From Halovenus aranensis (GTDB lineage: Archaea; Halobacteriota; Halobacteria; Halobacteriales; Haloarculaceae), in NCBI RefSeq assembly GCF_900100385.1, contig NZ_FNFC01000005.1, forward strand, positions 1 to 64,000: a DNA stretch of 64,000 nt, read 5' to 3'. Below, piece by piece: positions 23,429 to 33,210 of the stretch. Positions within the stretch are counted from its first letter, which is position 1. The number at the start of each line of letters is the position of its first letter. The notes below the pieces were generated by a model. It was not told the origin of the DNA. It did not search any database and saw only the letters and a list, made by a program, of their open reading frames with translations. Position numbers and translations under genes: made by a program.

Positions 23429-26400
23429 TCACATGAAATCGGCGATGCCTGACTGTTTGTTGGTGTCGTCTTCGAAGATACGCTCGATACGTGTTTCGAG
23501 GATTTCGAGGCGCTGTTTCGTGTACGGCCGACAGCCGAACTCCTCGGCGACGTGAATCGCGGTGTCCATGTACTTGTTGACCGACCCCTCGTGGACGGTC
23601 AGGTTGATATCGCCACCACACTCCGGGCAGTTCCCCGACAGCGGCGCACGCCTGTACTTCTCGCCACAGCCCAGACACCGGAACTCCTGGCTGGAGAAGG
23701 CCTTGAGATTCCCCAGCAGGTCTGGCAGGAAGTGGAACTCGATGATGCGCTCGGCCACGTCCGTCTGGTCGACCGCCCGGAGCTTGCGCGAGAGCGCGAG
23801 CTGGGCGTCCATCTTCTCTTGCATCGAGCCGAGCGTCTTGTATGCCGACAGGTCCGGTCCCGCCGCGAGGTCGGTCGTGTCGTGTGTATGGTCGAACCCG
23901 CTGTACTCGCGGTCGGTCCCCAGCGTCTCCTCTGCGATGGTCATCACGTCTTCGACCTCACCCGTCTCGGCGAGTTCCCGCGTCGCCTCGTAAAACGCCA
24001 GTGGATACTCGCGCATGATGTCGACGTTGTGTGCCTCGTCGTCTATCTCGGTCGGGTCGATACGCGAGGACATCACGAGCGGTGCGTCCATCTGGCCGCC
24101 TCGCTGGTCGGGCAGGAACGTCTTGCTGAAGTTCAGTAGCCCGTCGAGTAAGAGCATCACACAGTCCTCGTCACCGTCGCACTGACCGGCAAACACATCA
24201 TCTGCAACGAGGGTGTTGGTCTCCTCAACTGTGACACAGTACGTGTGGTCGATAGACGCTTCGATAATTTCCACGTCGACAACCTCGTCGAGCCATACAC
24301 CGCCTCCGTCACCGAAGAGACGCTGTGTCCGTGTCTCGATACTCTCCCGCGAATCCGAGAGCGTCTCAGATTTTCTCTCAGGATTGAGTCCCACGCGGTC
24401 CGCGAACCGAATCGCGTTCTGCGAGGTGACTTTCAGCACCCACCCCTCAGACGACTTGGGGCCGTCATAGAACTCCGCGACGGCGCCGGATTTTATCGTT
24501 TGTTCCTCTCGGTACACTTTCGTGGCGATACCGAACCGCTTGAGCGCAGCGACGAGGTCTGACTTGAGGTCGTTGCTGGCAGTGTGTGCCCGCACCCCGA
24601 CGCGGTCGCTCGCAGTGTTGCCGTCGCCCGAGAAGTACGCCGCGAGGAACGAACGCAACACGGAGTCGGGTCCAGAGAGCACACAGTCCGGGATACGCTT
24701 CGTTTCGGGTCGGCTCCCCGTGTCGAGGACATCTGTGAACAGGGTCGTCACGAGACGGCTGGAGACCGTAATTTTCCACTCGTTCTCCTCGAATGCCTCG
24801 ACGTTCAACGTCTCCGCGAGTATCTCAGTTAGCCTCGCCCGGGGTGTCTCGTCGGGGGGACAGACGGTCGTTTGGTAGAACGAGCCGTTTTCTCTCCGTG
24901 TAAATCCCTCCGCAGCGTAGTACCCGAGCAACGTGCCGACAGAGTTGTCTATTTCAAGGAAGCGGGAGACTTCCGCAGTGTCCCGTCTAACACCGAGAGT
25001 AACCGTATCTGGAACACGGTCGAGAACGGTCTTTCGGTCGAACAGGTCGAGGAGAACGTTCGCGGGGACGCTATCACGGGATACCCAACTGTACACCGTC
25101 GAGTCACTCAGGCCAAGGCGGTCCGCGACTGGTTGGAGATAGCCATCCGCGTCGGTTGCCTCGTCGAGCAGTTCCTTCAGGAGTGTCTCACCAATCCCCC
25201 GAATCATCAGGTCCTCGTCCGGGATAGAACCGGCGTCGAGGAACTCGGCAAGTAGATCAAACGTCTCGACCGAACCGTCGACGGAAATCTGCTTCGGAGC
25301 TGGTATCTCATCTCCCTCAGCGAGGGTGTTAGCTGTGACGTGCGCAACGTGGCCATCTTCCCAGCGTCGCATCGAGTGGTCCGGTGTTACGGTTAGTTCG
25401 CGGCCGCTCTTTGTCTGGACGCGCACCAGGTGGGCCGGCGACAGATGTTTCGAGACCGCTTCGACGCGCTGGAGCGTTTGGTCGCCGGTTTCTGTGACGG
25501 ACGGGACAAACACGTCGCCATCGAGATGTTGAACTAGTGCGCCGAAGTCATCCTCGTCCGCAATCTCGGGGTCAAGCCGCTCCTCGACGAGCGTCTCGAT
25601 AGAGTCGTAGTGCCAGTCGCCGCCCTCGTCCTCAAACCACACATTTGTCTCGGGATGGAAGCAGTTCCGGCGTTTCGCCGCGTGGAAGTACGGATGCGCG
25701 TAGCCAACGGCGGCGCTGGTAAATCCGACGACGCGTCCGACGACTGCCGCGCTCGTGTGAGGGGCCATCCCGAAGACGAGTTCGCCGACGAGGTCGTCAC
25801 GCTCCTCGAACTCGTAGTAGGAGTCGAGTCCGTAATACTGAGAGAGGAGGTCGTCGACGAAATCGGCTGTCTTGAGCATGTGTTCGGCCGCCCCGTCCGA
25901 GAGGACGATATCCTGGACGTTGAGCTCGACGAGCTGGTCGGGATGGCGAAGCTGGTCACCGTTGATGTCCTCGTGATATCCCAGTTCTCGGAACTGGTCG
26001 ACGGTCACGTCCAGTTCTGCCGGCCGGACCGCCGTGACGGGCAGGTCGGTCATGTCGTAGCGAATCGTGCCGTCTTTGAACGCCGATACGTCGTGTTTCG
26101 CCCGGAGAATCCCTTTCTCCAGTGGTTCCGGTGTCTTCTCCTCGGAGGTGAGTCCCTTGACGGCTTTCAGCTTCTCGAAGACGGCAGGCCGTTCGCCGAC
26201 GTTGTCCAGTGCCTGTTTGTACTCTTGCCGGAGGTGGATTGTCTCGGTCCGGGTTGGGTCGGCGAGAATTTCGCAGTCGGGACACTCCGCCCGCCCGGAT
26301 TCGTCAGGTTCGACCTCGCGGTCACAGTCCGGACAGACGTAGACCGCCTCGGCGATGTCGCCGCAGTCGGGACACCGCGCGCGGTAGGTTTGCTCCCCGC

Positions 26401-28468
26401 AGGCCCGACACTCGCGGCGGCCGACCTGTACGTCTATCTGGCCACGCGTTCCCTCGACCTCGTCGCCGTAATCGACGGCGTCGCCGACCGAGCGCTGGCT
26501 CCCGCCGGCCTCACCGATAGGGAAAAGCGTGTGAACCGCCGGCGAGAGTTCGCGTTCCTCGGATTTCTCGGGGCGGCCCATCCGGTTGCCGATACGGGTC
26601 GGGGCGCGTTCCCGGACCTGGAACGGCGCAATCTCGTTGATTGCCTCGATTGCGTTCTCGCCGTCGTCGTAGGTGCAAGCGCGCTCGCTTAACTCCGCGA
26701 GCGTCCAGGACCGCTCCAGGTCGGTATCGAACCCGAGCGTTCGGACTAACGGCTCCCACTCCGGAATCTCGATTGTGTCGTCGTGTTGGGTGTGTTCGAC
26801 GAGCAGCGTCTCCAGAGTTTGTCGGACGGTTTCCGTACGTGCGACGACCAGCGACTCGGCACGCGAGCGGGCATCCCTCTCCATCGCGCCGTCGGTCGCA
26901 ACCAGTTCTCCCGCTTCAATTGCCGTCGTGAGAGCGTCGACAGCCTCGACACTCACGTCGTGCCAGACGTAGGTGTATGCCGGATGCAAGGGCGCGTCGT
27001 ACTCGCGTGCCCACTCTAGGGCCTCTTCCGGTGTCGGTGATTCGAGGTCGACCTCGGTGCTGTCACGCATCGCCTGAACCGGCGCGCCCGCCTCGTCGAA
27101 CTCCTGTATCCACCACTCGAAGACGTAGGAGGCGGGCGCGAGCGGATGGTTGTTCTCGACGAACTCCCCGTAGTTGACGAGATACTCGCCCAAATCGAGG
27201 ATACGCTCGACGCCGTTGCAAATCTCTAGAGCCTCCTCGGCGTCGTCGATACGGCGGACTTCGCCGTTTGCGAGTCTGACCGTCGGTCCCTCGATGGTGT
27301 CGACCGGGACGACACCGGCGGCCTTCCCGGGTCGTTCGGTTTTTATCTGGGTGCCAGCGGCGAGGAAGTCATCGACCAGATGCATCGTCGCGGGGTGGAC
27401 CCCGGCGGTGGCGTGGCCGTGGTTGCGCGCCCGGCCGTATCGCAGTCGGAAGCCGCCGGACTCGCTCGGGTGTGAGAAGACCGGGCGGCCCGCAATGAGG
27501 TCCTGAAGGAACTTCTTCGAGGGGTCTGACCGTGGCGGCCCGGCAGGTTCCGGGCCCTCGTCTCCCTCGTCGTCCTCGTCGTCTTCCTCGGCCCCGTCCT
27601 CGTCGGCGCTTTCGTCTGTGGTGTCGTCGCTGTAGTTACCGTCGATGAGGTCTTGGAGCCAGGGCCAATCGATTTCGTCGAGGTTTCGGGTATAGCGCTG
27701 AATCTTGGGCGCCTTGAGCGCGATTCCCTCGCCGAAGACGAGACACATCCCACCCCGGGCCGAGTTCGTGTCGACCCGGTCGAGGTCTCGGAAGCCAGAG
27801 ACTTCCTCGTCACCGGTCGCCTCGCCGTCGAGCATGATAGGCATGTGCTCGGCAATGAACTTGGCTTCCTTCTCCTTGGGAGCGTACTGGAGGCCGGTCT
27901 CCTCGTCGTACAGCGCCACTTCCTCCGCGTAGCGGTTGATTTCGTCGTCGCGGGGTTTGTACTGGTCGATATCGAGCAGGGCGCGGGCGTAATCTGCCAC
28001 CAGCACCGACAGCGCCTGTGCGGTCCCGCCCGCCGAGCGGATTGGGCCGGCGTAGTAGATGTTGATGAACTCGGTGCCGTCGTCGTTTTCGAGTAACTCG
28101 ACGCGGTCGATACCCTCGATGGGTGCGGCCACGACACCTTCGGTGAGGAGAGCGACCGCTGTCCGGACTGCCCCTTCGATTTTGCCGGCGCGGGTCTCGT
28201 AGTCGCCGACGCTACCGTCGACGAAGTCGTCGACGAGTTCGAGCGCGGCTTCCTCGCGGGACATCTCCCCTTCGAGTTCGCGGACCCGCTCGGCGACTCC
28301 GTCGATGCCGAGGATGTTCTCGACCCGGTCAGCCATGTCCTTGGCGACCGGAATCTCGACCTCGGTCGTGGGGTCGCCGCCCCGCTCTCGGGCTGCGTTT
28401 GCGACATCGAACGCCGCATCGAGTTCGCGTTCGAGGCGCTCGAAGTAGCGTTCGTCGTCGGCGTTCAT
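23429..28468 (-). CDS. polC: DNA polymerase D large subunit DP2 with intein
   Basis: This is the catalytic subunit of the archaeal replicative polymerase D, which works with the DP1 exonuclease subunit. The precursor has 1679 residues, of which 494 are intein, leaving 1185 for the mature subunit, the usual length. Features include a zinc-ribbon block (CRACGEQTYRARCPDCGD, CPDCDREVE), the DP2 signature TVDQFRELGYHEDINGDQL, the active-site NC/DGDEDC segment split by the intein, and a C-terminal zinc finger (CLGCGEKY...CPECGG). The start lies directly after the stop of the PPC-domain gene, making an operon. Confidence 0.96.
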   Translation of the reverse strand: MNADDERYFERLERELDAAFDVANAARERGGDPTTEVEIPVAKDMADRVENILGIDGVAERVRELEGEMSREEAALELVDDFVDGSVGDYETRAGKIEGAVRTAVALLTEGVVAAPIEGIDRVELLENDDGTEFINIYYAGPIRSAGGTAQALSVLVADYARALLDIDQYKPRDDEINRYAEEVALYDEETGLQYAPKEKEAKFIAEHMPIMLDGEATGDEEVSGFRDLDRVDTNSARGGMCLVFGEGIALKAPKIQRYTRNLDEIDWPWLQDLIDGNYSDDTTDESADEDGAEEDDEDDEGDEGPEPAGPPRSDPSKKFLQDLIAGRPVFSHPSESGGFRLRYGRARNHGHATAGVHPATMHLVDDFLAAGTQIKTERPGKAAGVVPVDTIEGPTVRLANGEVRRIDDAEEALEICNGVERILDLGEYLVNYGEFVENNHPLAPASYVFEWWIQEFDEAGAPVQAMRDSTEVDLESPTPEEALEWAREYDAPLHPAYTYVWHDVSVEAVDALTTAIEAGELVATDGAMERDARSRAESLVVARTETVRQTLETLLVEHTQHDDTIEIPEWEPLVRTLGFDTDLERSWTLAELSERACTYDDGENAIEAINEIAPFQVRERAPTRIGNRMGRPEKSEERELSPAVHTLFPIGEAGGSQRSVGDAVDYGDEVEGTRGQIDVQVGRRECRACGEQTYRARCPDCGDIAEAVYVCPDCDREVEPDESGRAECPDCEILADPTRTETIHLRQEYKQALDNVGERPAVFEKLKAVKGLTSEEKTPEPLEKGILRAKHDVSAFKDGTIRYDMTDLPVTAVRPAELDVTVDQFRELGYHEDINGDQLRHPDQLVELNVQDIVLSDGAAEHMLKTADFVDDLLSQYYGLDSYYEFEERDDLVGELVFGMAPHTSAAVVGRVVGFTSAAVGYAHPYFHAAKRRNCFHPETNVWFEDEGGDWHYDSIETLVEERLDPEIADEDDFGALVQHLDGDVFVPSVTETGDQTLQRVEAVSKHLSPAHLVRVQTKSGRELTVTPDHSMRRWEDGHVAHVTANTLAEGDEIPAPKQISVDGSVETFDLLAEFLDAGSIPDEDLMIRGIGETLLKELLDEATDADGYLQPVADRLGLSDSTVYSWVSRDSVPANVLLDLFDRKTVLDRVPDTVTLGVRRDTAEVSRFLEIDNSVGTLLGYYAAEGFTRRENGSFYQTTVCPPDETPRARLTEILAETLNVEAFEENEWKITVSSRLVTTLFTDVLDTGSRPETKRIPDCVLSGPDSVLRSFLAAYFSGDGNTASDRVGVRAHTASNDLKSDLVAALKRFGIATKVYREEQTIKSGAVAEFYDGPKSSEGWVLKVTSQNAIRFADRVGLNPERKSETLSDSRESIETRTQRLFGDGGGVWLDEVVDVEIIEASIDHTYCVTVEETNTLVADDVFAGQCDGDEDCVMLLLDGLLNFSKTFLPDQRGGQMDAPLVMSSRIDPTEIDDEAHNVDIMREYPLAFYEATRELAETGEVEDVMTIAEETLGTDREYSGFDHTHDTTDLAAGPDLSAYKTLGSMQEKMDAQLALSRKLRAVDQTDVAERIIEFHFLPDLLGNLKAFSSQEFRCLGCGEKYRRAPLSGNCPECGGDINLTVHEGSVNKYMDTAIHVAEEFGCRPYTKQRLEILETRIERIFEDDTNKQSGIADFM
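24182..25663 (-). other. DP2 intein with LAGLIDADG homing endonuclease
   Basis: The intein occupies precursor residues 936-1429. It begins at Cys936 (CFHPETNVWFEDEGG) directly after RRN and ends VFAGQ before the +1 Cys of CDGDED. Splicing block B is visible (VTPDHSMRRWEDG), as are two LAGLIDADG-like helices, VGTLLGYYAAEGF and FLAAYFSGDGN. The last residue is Gln and the penultimate one Gly, instead of the usual His-Asn. Terminal Gln is known in archaeal DP2 inteins that still splice. The insertion splits the catalytic aspartate motif, so the polymerase needs splicing to be active. Confidence 0.9.
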
Positions 28469-28891
28469 CTACAGCGGCCAGAGGTCGAGGTCAGTGGTTT
28501 CGTCGTGTTCGCGTTCGAGGGTCGTCTCGAACTCGCGGACGTACAGTTCCCCGGCGAAGGTCGTCGCCGTATCGAGGTGGCCGGCCACGGTCGACCCGTC
28601 CTCACGCGAGAGGACGGCGTGCGTGTGCGCGAAGGGTTCGCCGTCGAGCATCGAGATGTTCCCGATAGCGGGCGTCATCTCGAAGTGCTCGTCGAACATG
28701 ATATCGTCGTATTCCTGGTCGTGCTGGTCGTAAAACAGCAGCGTCGCGTCAGAAACAGCCCCGATACCCATGAAAAATCCGGCCTCGATACCTTCTGTGG
28801 CCGCGAACGCCTCGATTTGGCCGCGCCAGTCACGCCCGTGTTCGAGTCGGGCGACGTACTCGCGTGCGCCGTCGACTTCCTGATAATCCAT
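28469..28891 (-). CDS. PPC/DUF296 domain DNA-binding protein
   Basis: This 140-residue protein matches the PCC/PPC (DUF296) fold: [20 protein letters not shown], then [19 protein letters not shown] and [19 protein letters not shown]. These small trimeric domains occur alone in archaea and fused to AT-hooks in plants. The start is ATG 28891 ([10 protein letters not shown]). Its stop is immediately followed by the start of polC, so the two are co-transcribed. Confidence 0.85.
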   Translation of the reverse strand: MDYQEVDGAREYVARLEHGRDWRGQIEAFAATEGIEAGFFMGIGAVSDATLLFYDQHDQEYDDIMFDEHFEMTPAIGNISMLDGEPFAHTHAVLSREDGSTVAGHLDTATTFAGELYVREFETTLEREHDETTDLDLWPL

Positions 28892-28979
28892 GTTCGAGCA
28901 AGACGAGCGGTGCGTAAAAAACTGTTTTGTCCACCGGGCAAACACCGCAGTTAAGACCCACCCAATCGACCTGGCGGAT

Positions 28980-29537
28980 ATGGAGCTGTTTGGAGTCGTA
29001 GTGACGGCCTTCTGGGCGATGTTGCCCGCTTACATCCCGAACAACGCGGCGGTACTCGCCGGCGGCGGCCGACCGATAGACGGCGGGCGAACGATGGGTG
29101 ACAGTCGCCTGCTCGGTGACGGCAAGACCTGGCGGGGAACCCTCGTCGGGTGGCTCGCTGGCGCGGCACTCGCTGTTGGACTGAACGCGCTCGAACCGGG
29201 CGTGAGTGACGCCGTCGGCATCGCCCTCCCGACGTTCCCGCTCGCGATTGCGCTCGCGCTCCCGCTTGGTGCGATGCTCGGCGACATCGGTGCCTCTTTC
29301 CTGAAACGCCGAAGCGGCCGCGAGCGGGGTGCGCCGTTCCCGGGCGTCGACCAGCTCGATTTCGTCGTCGGTTCGCTGTTGCTCGCCTCGATAGCCGATT
29401 TCGCCGCGTCACTCTCGTGGTTTGCCGACACGTTCACCGCCCCCGTTCTCGCCGTCGTGTTGCTAATGACGCCGATGTTACACGTCTCGACGAACGCACT
29501 GGCGTATGCCGTGGGTCTGAAAGACGAGCCGTGGTGA
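28980..29537 (+). CDS. carS: CDP-archaeol synthase CarS
   Basis: This membrane enzyme transfers CMP from CTP to digeranylgeranyl-glycerophosphate to make CDP-archaeol, the branch point to archaeal polar lipids. Motifs are [20 protein letters not shown], the conserved [36 protein letters not shown] and [11 protein letters not shown]. About four to five transmembrane helices span the 185 residues. The start codon ATG at 28980 is preceded by a short leader after the divergent PPC gene. Confidence 0.95.
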   Translation: MELFGVVVTAFWAMLPAYIPNNAAVLAGGGRPIDGGRTMGDSRLLGDGKTWRGTLVGWLAGAALAVGLNALEPGVSDAVGIALPTFPLAIALALPLGAMLGDIGASFLKRRSGRERGAPFPGVDQLDFVVGSLLLASIADFAASLSWFADTFTAPVLAVVLLMTPMLHVSTNALAYAVGLKDEPW

Positions 29538-29696
29538 CAGGCAAAGAGTACAGCGGATATTGAAAACCAGAGTTATCGACGGGCTAGTGTCACGGCCCGC
29601 GTGAACGGGTGTCTCGCTTCCGCTGTGTGCGTTTCGTCTGGCTCGAACCACTCACGAACGACCTTATACCTCCTAAAACGGTCGATGCAAGATGAG

Positions 29697-29720
29697 TGGG
29701 TTCGGGCGGTTTCGAACCGC
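29697..29720 (+). repeat. 24-bp copy of the tRNA-Val 3' end
   Basis: The 24 bp from 29697 are identical to 29798-29821, the acceptor and T-arm end of tRNA-Val on the opposite strand, and lie about 78 bp beyond that 3' end. Such short duplications are typical scars of integration at tRNA genes. The 77 bp between the copies contain an imperfect inverted repeat (AACCCATTTGCCGC against its partner near 29803) and a GAGGAC/GTCCTC hairpin, but no gene. Confidence 0.7.
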
Positions 29721-29797
29721 GAGGACTTCGCTTCGCTCGTCCTCTGGGCCCGAAGCCACAAACCCATTTGCCGCTCACGGGTTGTTCGCGGCAGAAA

Positions 29798-29871
29798 TGG
29801 GTTCGGGCGGTTTCGAACCGCCGACCTCGGCCTTGTAAGGGCCGCGTCATAACCGGCTAGACCACGAACCC
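29798..29871 (-). tRNA. tRNA-Val (anticodon TAC)
   Basis: The minus strand folds into a full cloverleaf of 74 nt: acceptor GGGTTCG/CGAACCC, discriminator A, anticodon loop CTTACAA with anticodon TAC, T loop TTCGAAA. CCA is not encoded. It reads valine GUA/GUG codons. Confidence 0.93.
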
Positions 29872-29978
29872 TATCTGAACGAAGTCAACGCTGACGAATA
29901 ACGCTTACTTTCTTCGCCGACATTCCCCGCGCCGAGAGCAGTGGGATGTAAACGATTATTACCGGTGAGTGGATAGAG

Positions 29979-30266
29979 ATGGGCAACATGAACTTTCAGA
30001 ACGGTCGAGTGTTGACTGGTGGGCTCGGACTCGTCGCAGTGCTGGCGACTGCTCTCGTCGTCACAGTCGTCGGCGGCAGCGTCGAAGAGCTGGCTTACGC
30101 GTTCGCGGGCGGCATCGGCGTTTCGGTCGTCGTTATCGGCTCGTATGCCTACGGCGACCGCAAGGGGCTACCACATTCCCACAGCGTGGCCGTCGCGGGT
30201 ATCGCACTGGGTGTGCTCACGACTGCCGCTATCGTCGGTCGTCTGCTGACAGAATACGGCGCGTAG
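29979..30266 (+). CDS. Small membrane protein
   Basis: This 95-residue protein has three hydrophobic helices (about 13-32, 38-58, 68-90) with a charged loop DRKGLPHSHS. An in-frame ATG lies three codons in (MNFQNGR). It directly abuts the next gene, whose ATG follows the stop with no gap, so the two form an operon. It is not recognised beyond a haloarchaeal small membrane protein. Confidence 0.6.
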   Translation: MGNMNFQNGRVLTGGLGLVAVLATALVVTVVGGSVEELAYAFAGGIGVSVVVIGSYAYGDRKGLPHSHSVAVAGIALGVLTTAAIVGRLLTEYGA

Positions 30267-30953
30267 ATGGCACTCTCGTGGCTGAACAGTCTGTCTGGTC
30301 GGCGTGATATTCCTCTCCTGGCAGGTGTCACCGTCGTCGAGCTGTGTCTCTTGGCTGGCTATTTCCTTGTCCGTCCGGAGCGACCCACCGTGTTACGGTA
30401 CACGCTGTACCCGTTCATCTGGATAAATGTCGCCCTGCTGGCCGCACTCCACGTCGACGTGCCCGAGGCCTCCCGGCCGTACTCGCTGGCGGCAGCAGCC
30501 ATCGCGACGCTCTATTTCGGCGTGTTACTGTACCTGAGCGGTCTGCTCGGCGTTCCGAGCGACGACCTGTTACAGCTCTCCGGGCTGGTCGACATACAGG
30601 CGGGAACCCCAGGGACCGAGCGCCTCCATCTGGTCACCGAGGTCGGTTATGTCTCTATCATCCCCTACCGGACGGTCGGCTATCTGGTCCTCTCGTATCT
30701 CGTTTATGTCACCATTCTCGACCTGTCGGGCAGTCTTCTCGCGGGTGCGCTCGGCCTCTTTAGTTGCGTTGGCTGTGCGTTCCCCATTCTGGTCTCGCTG
30801 TCGGCCGGCCTGTTCGGCGGAACCGCAGTCGCCACCGCGGTCTACAGCGCGCAGTTCGACATCTCGACAGTCGTATTTGCCGTCGCCGTCGGGCTGTTGT
30901 ACCTGCGGCCTGGCGTCGACGGGACGCTCGGGGCTGTCGGGGACACGCCGTAG
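30267..30953 (+). CDS. Multi-pass membrane protein (DUF7546-like)
   Basis: This 228-residue protein has about six to seven transmembrane helices. Notable is a helix carrying FSCVGCAFPILVSL, a Cys-x-x-Cys pair within the membrane that could bind metal or take part in redox chemistry. Similar haloarchaeal proteins are found near respiratory or heme genes, but no such gene is adjacent here. It is co-transcribed with the small membrane protein immediately upstream. Confidence 0.65.
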   Translation: MALSWLNSLSGRRDIPLLAGVTVVELCLLAGYFLVRPERPTVLRYTLYPFIWINVALLAALHVDVPEASRPYSLAAAAIATLYFGVLLYLSGLLGVPSDDLLQLSGLVDIQAGTPGTERLHLVTEVGYVSIIPYRTVGYLVLSYLVYVTILDLSGSLLAGALGLFSCVGCAFPILVSLSAGLFGGTAVATAVYSAQFDISTVVFAVAVGLLYLRPGVDGTLGAVGDTP

Positions 30954-31034
30954 CCGACCCGATACCGTCGGTTACTTTCACTTTCACCGCGCCCATGGCT
31001 CGGCTTGATGTGTGCAGGGGCCGTCTCTACGAGT

Positions 31035-31193
31035 ATGCTAGACCAACTGGCCGCCACCTGTGAGAACGAGCGCTGTAACCGGCCGCTTACCGAAGAGGAG
31101 TGTATGCTCGTCTACCAGACGGAGTACGGCCAACGCCGCGCCTACGAGTGTCACTGTGGGACAGTCACCGTCACCGTCGGCCGGCGGGAGTGA
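31035..31193 (+). CDS. Small zinc-ribbon-like protein
   Basis: This 52-residue protein contains CENERCNRPL and YECHCGTVTV, two Cys pairs spaced as in a zinc knuckle. ATG 31035 is preferred to upstream in-frame starts at 31005/31008. It is co-directional with dph6, 40 bp downstream. Function unknown. Confidence 0.6.
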   Translation: MLDQLAATCENERCNRPLTEEECMLVYQTEYGQRRAYECHCGTVTVTVGRRE

Positions 31194-31233
31194 CGACCGA
31201 TAGTCGTTTACTCCCCGCCAAGCAACATAGCCC

Positions 31234-31947
31234 ATGACCGACGACGCGTGGGTAAGCCTCTTTTCGGGCGGAAAAGACTCCTCGTGGGCGCTGTATCAGG
31301 CACTGAACCGCGACCTGCCGGTCGAGCGACTGGTGACCGTTCACCCTCCCGAGGACTCGTATATGTATCACGTGCCAGCGACAGAGCTAGCCTCACTCGC
31401 AGCAGAGAGCATCGGCATCCCGCTGTTCGAGGTCGAGTCGTCGTTCGACGCGGCAGATGTGACAGACGCCGGCGAACAGGGCGACACAGAGATAGAGCCG
31501 CTCGAAACCGCGCTCGCGGAACTCGATGAAACCGTCGGCGGGCTGGCAGGCCTCACCGTCGGGGCAGTCGAGAGCGAGTACCAGAACTCTCGGGTCGGCG
31601 AGATGGCAGAGCGGCTCGGCGCCGACGTGTTTGCGCCGCTGTGGCAGCGCGACCCACGCGACCTCGGCGAGGCGATGCTCGACGCTGGCTTCGAAATCAG
31701 GATTATCAGAGCCGCCGCCGGCGGCCTCGACGAGGGCTGGCTCGGACGAACACTCGACCGCGAGGCGCTTGACGACCTCGAAGGACTCAACGAACGGTAC
31801 GGTGTCCACCTGCTCGGAGAGGGCGGCGAGTTCGAGACACTGGTCACGGATGGCCCACACATGGACCGACCGATTCGGCTCGAGTACGACACGGAGTGGG
31901 ACGGCACGCGTGGTCAGTTACAAATTACAGACGCCTGGCTCGATTAG
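31234..31947 (+). CDS. dph6: Diphthine-ammonia ligase Dph6
   Basis: This enzyme performs the last step of diphthamide formation on archaeal elongation factor 2, using ATP to amidate diphthine. The N-terminal PP-loop [15 protein letters not shown] activates the substrate with AMP. Conserved downstream motifs are [27 protein letters not shown] and [15 protein letters not shown]. The length of 237 residues is normal for the archaeal form. The 3' end overlaps the convergent nikR by 4 bp. Confidence 0.92.
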   Translation: MTDDAWVSLFSGGKDSSWALYQALNRDLPVERLVTVHPPEDSYMYHVPATELASLAAESIGIPLFEVESSFDAADVTDAGEQGDTEIEPLETALAELDETVGGLAGLTVGAVESEYQNSRVGEMAERLGADVFAPLWQRDPRDLGEAMLDAGFEIRIIRAAAGGLDEGWLGRTLDREALDDLEGLNERYGVHLLGEGGEFETLVTDGPHMDRPIRLEYDTEWDGTRGQLQITDAWLD

Positions 31948-32363
31948 ACAATCGAGTCGATGCGGTCGACTGGCATCACCGAGTAATCGATAGAGAGCGT
32001 GTCCTCAGTCGCGCGAATCTTCCCGACGAACGTCGAAATGTCGTCGAGAGAGCCCTCCAGAATGAACAGCTCCATGCAGTAGTGGTTTCCGACGTGGTTG
32101 TGGACGTGGGAGGTGACGAGGGGTTCGTAGTTGTGCCGTAGCGTCATCATCTTGTGCTCTACGTCGGTCGACTCGTAGTTGAACAACACAGTCACCACCC
32201 CCATGAGCTCCCGGTCTTCGAGTTGCTTGTCGTCGAACTCGTTGAGCAGGTTCCGGGAAGCCTCACGCACGACCTCGCTCCGCCCGGTGTAGCCGTGCTC
32301 GTCGGCGAACGAATCGAGACGCTCCAATAACTCGTCTGGCATCGAGACGCTGACCACGGTCAT
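31944..32363 (-). CDS. nikR: Nickel-responsive regulator NikR
   Basis: This 139-residue ribbon-helix-helix repressor has the CopG-type N-terminus ([20 protein letters not shown]) and a C-terminal ACT-like nickel domain. The four ligands match E. coli NikR with a one-residue offset: His77, His88, His90 and Cys96 in [11 protein letters not shown]. It senses nickel and would repress nickel uptake genes, none of which is in the window. An AT-rich promoter lies just upstream. Confidence 0.92.
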   Translation of the reverse strand: MTVVSVSMPDELLERLDSFADEHGYTGRSEVVREASRNLLNEFDDKQLEDRELMGVVTVLFNYESTDVEHKMMTLRHNYEPLVTSHVHNHVGNHYCMELFILEGSLDDISTFVGKIRATEDTLSIDYSVMPVDRIDSIV

Positions 32364-32471
32364 ATATTAAGATAATCCGATTTGGTTAATAAGATTTAGC
32401 ATCTGCCGAGTGACAGGCTGGGTTGCCCGCACCAATAGAACTATATAGTGATGTGACAAAGGATACCATGT

Positions 32472-32648
32472 ATGGCGTCCGCACAGACTGATGACGACAT
32501 GTTCGACGAGTTCCTCGCCCAGCGCGGTCACGAGACCGGTGCAGCCGGATGGGAAGAAAGCTACAACAAAAAGCAGTGTCCCGACTGTGGAGGGCTCCAC
32601 GCGTCGGACGCAACAGAGTGTTCGGTCTGTGGCTGGTCCCCGGTATAG
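32472..32648 (+). CDS. HVO_0416-like small zinc finger protein
   Basis: This 58-residue protein shows the family pattern: acidic start, FDEFLAQRGHETG, WEESYNKKQCPDCGG, and ATECSVCGWSP, i.e. two CxxC pairs. Such small zinc-finger proteins are abundant in haloarchaea and implicated in regulation or swarming/biofilm phenotypes, but the role of this one is unknown. It ends 3 bp before the convergent downstream gene. Confidence 0.8.
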   Translation: MASAQTDDDMFDEFLAQRGHETGAAGWEESYNKKQCPDCGGLHASDATECSVCGWSPV

Positions 32649-32651
32649 TTC

Positions 32652-33086
32652 TCAGTAGTTAATCGGCTGTTCGTCGTCGGTATCCGTAGCCGACGGAGTG
32701 ACGACGCTGACGGCGTCTGTGACCGCTTCGACGAGTTCGAGTACCTCGGAAGTGCAGTCCTCTGCGGTCAGTGATTGGCCTTCGAGCAGTACCTCACAAC
32801 ACACCGTCTCGTCGGGAACCGGCTCGTCGGTTCCGTATCTATGCGACGACCGCATCATGAAATGGGCTTCTCGTCCGCGCCCGACAAAGACCCACATCCT
32901 GAAATCGAGCGGCGACGGGTCACGAGCGACGACGTAGGTGTCCTGGACGGTGTCTGAGTGGTCGGCATCGAACTGCCAGATTTTGTACTTGCCGTGGACT
33001 TCCGTCGGCTGCCCCCGCGGTTCCCGTGGCGCGGGGTCGTCGGGCGGAAGGTCGTGGCTGTCGCCGTAGCTGTCGAGGTCGGTCAT
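32652..33086 (-). CDS. Conserved haloarchaeal protein of unknown function
   Basis: This 144-residue acidic protein has a beta-rich centre ([32 protein letters not shown]) and an acidic Pro-rich N-terminus ([12 protein letters not shown]). No catalytic motif is evident. Start chosen at ATG 33086 (MTDLDSYGD); an upstream extension to 33176 lacks protein-like composition. Confidence 0.6.
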   Translation of the reverse strand: MTDLDSYGDSHDLPPDDPAPREPRGQPTEVHGKYKIWQFDADHSDTVQDTYVVARDPSPLDFRMWVFVGRGREAHFMMRSSHRYGTDEPVPDETVCCEVLLEGQSLTAEDCTSEVLELVEAVTDAVSVVTPSATDTDDEQPINY

Positions 33087-33210
33087 CGAATTGTGGTTAC
33101 CAATCGACGTGAATATAGTTTGTGTCCTGTCGGATTCGGGCAGATGGACCGGCAGTCTCGGCCGCACTAGTCGCAACGTGCAAGACCCTCCAGTGCGTCA
33201 CCCCTCAGTA

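Noticed and set aside
25610-26692. A 360-codon plus-strand frame inside polC
   Set aside because: It is the shadow of the DP2 coding strand and has no protein features of its own.
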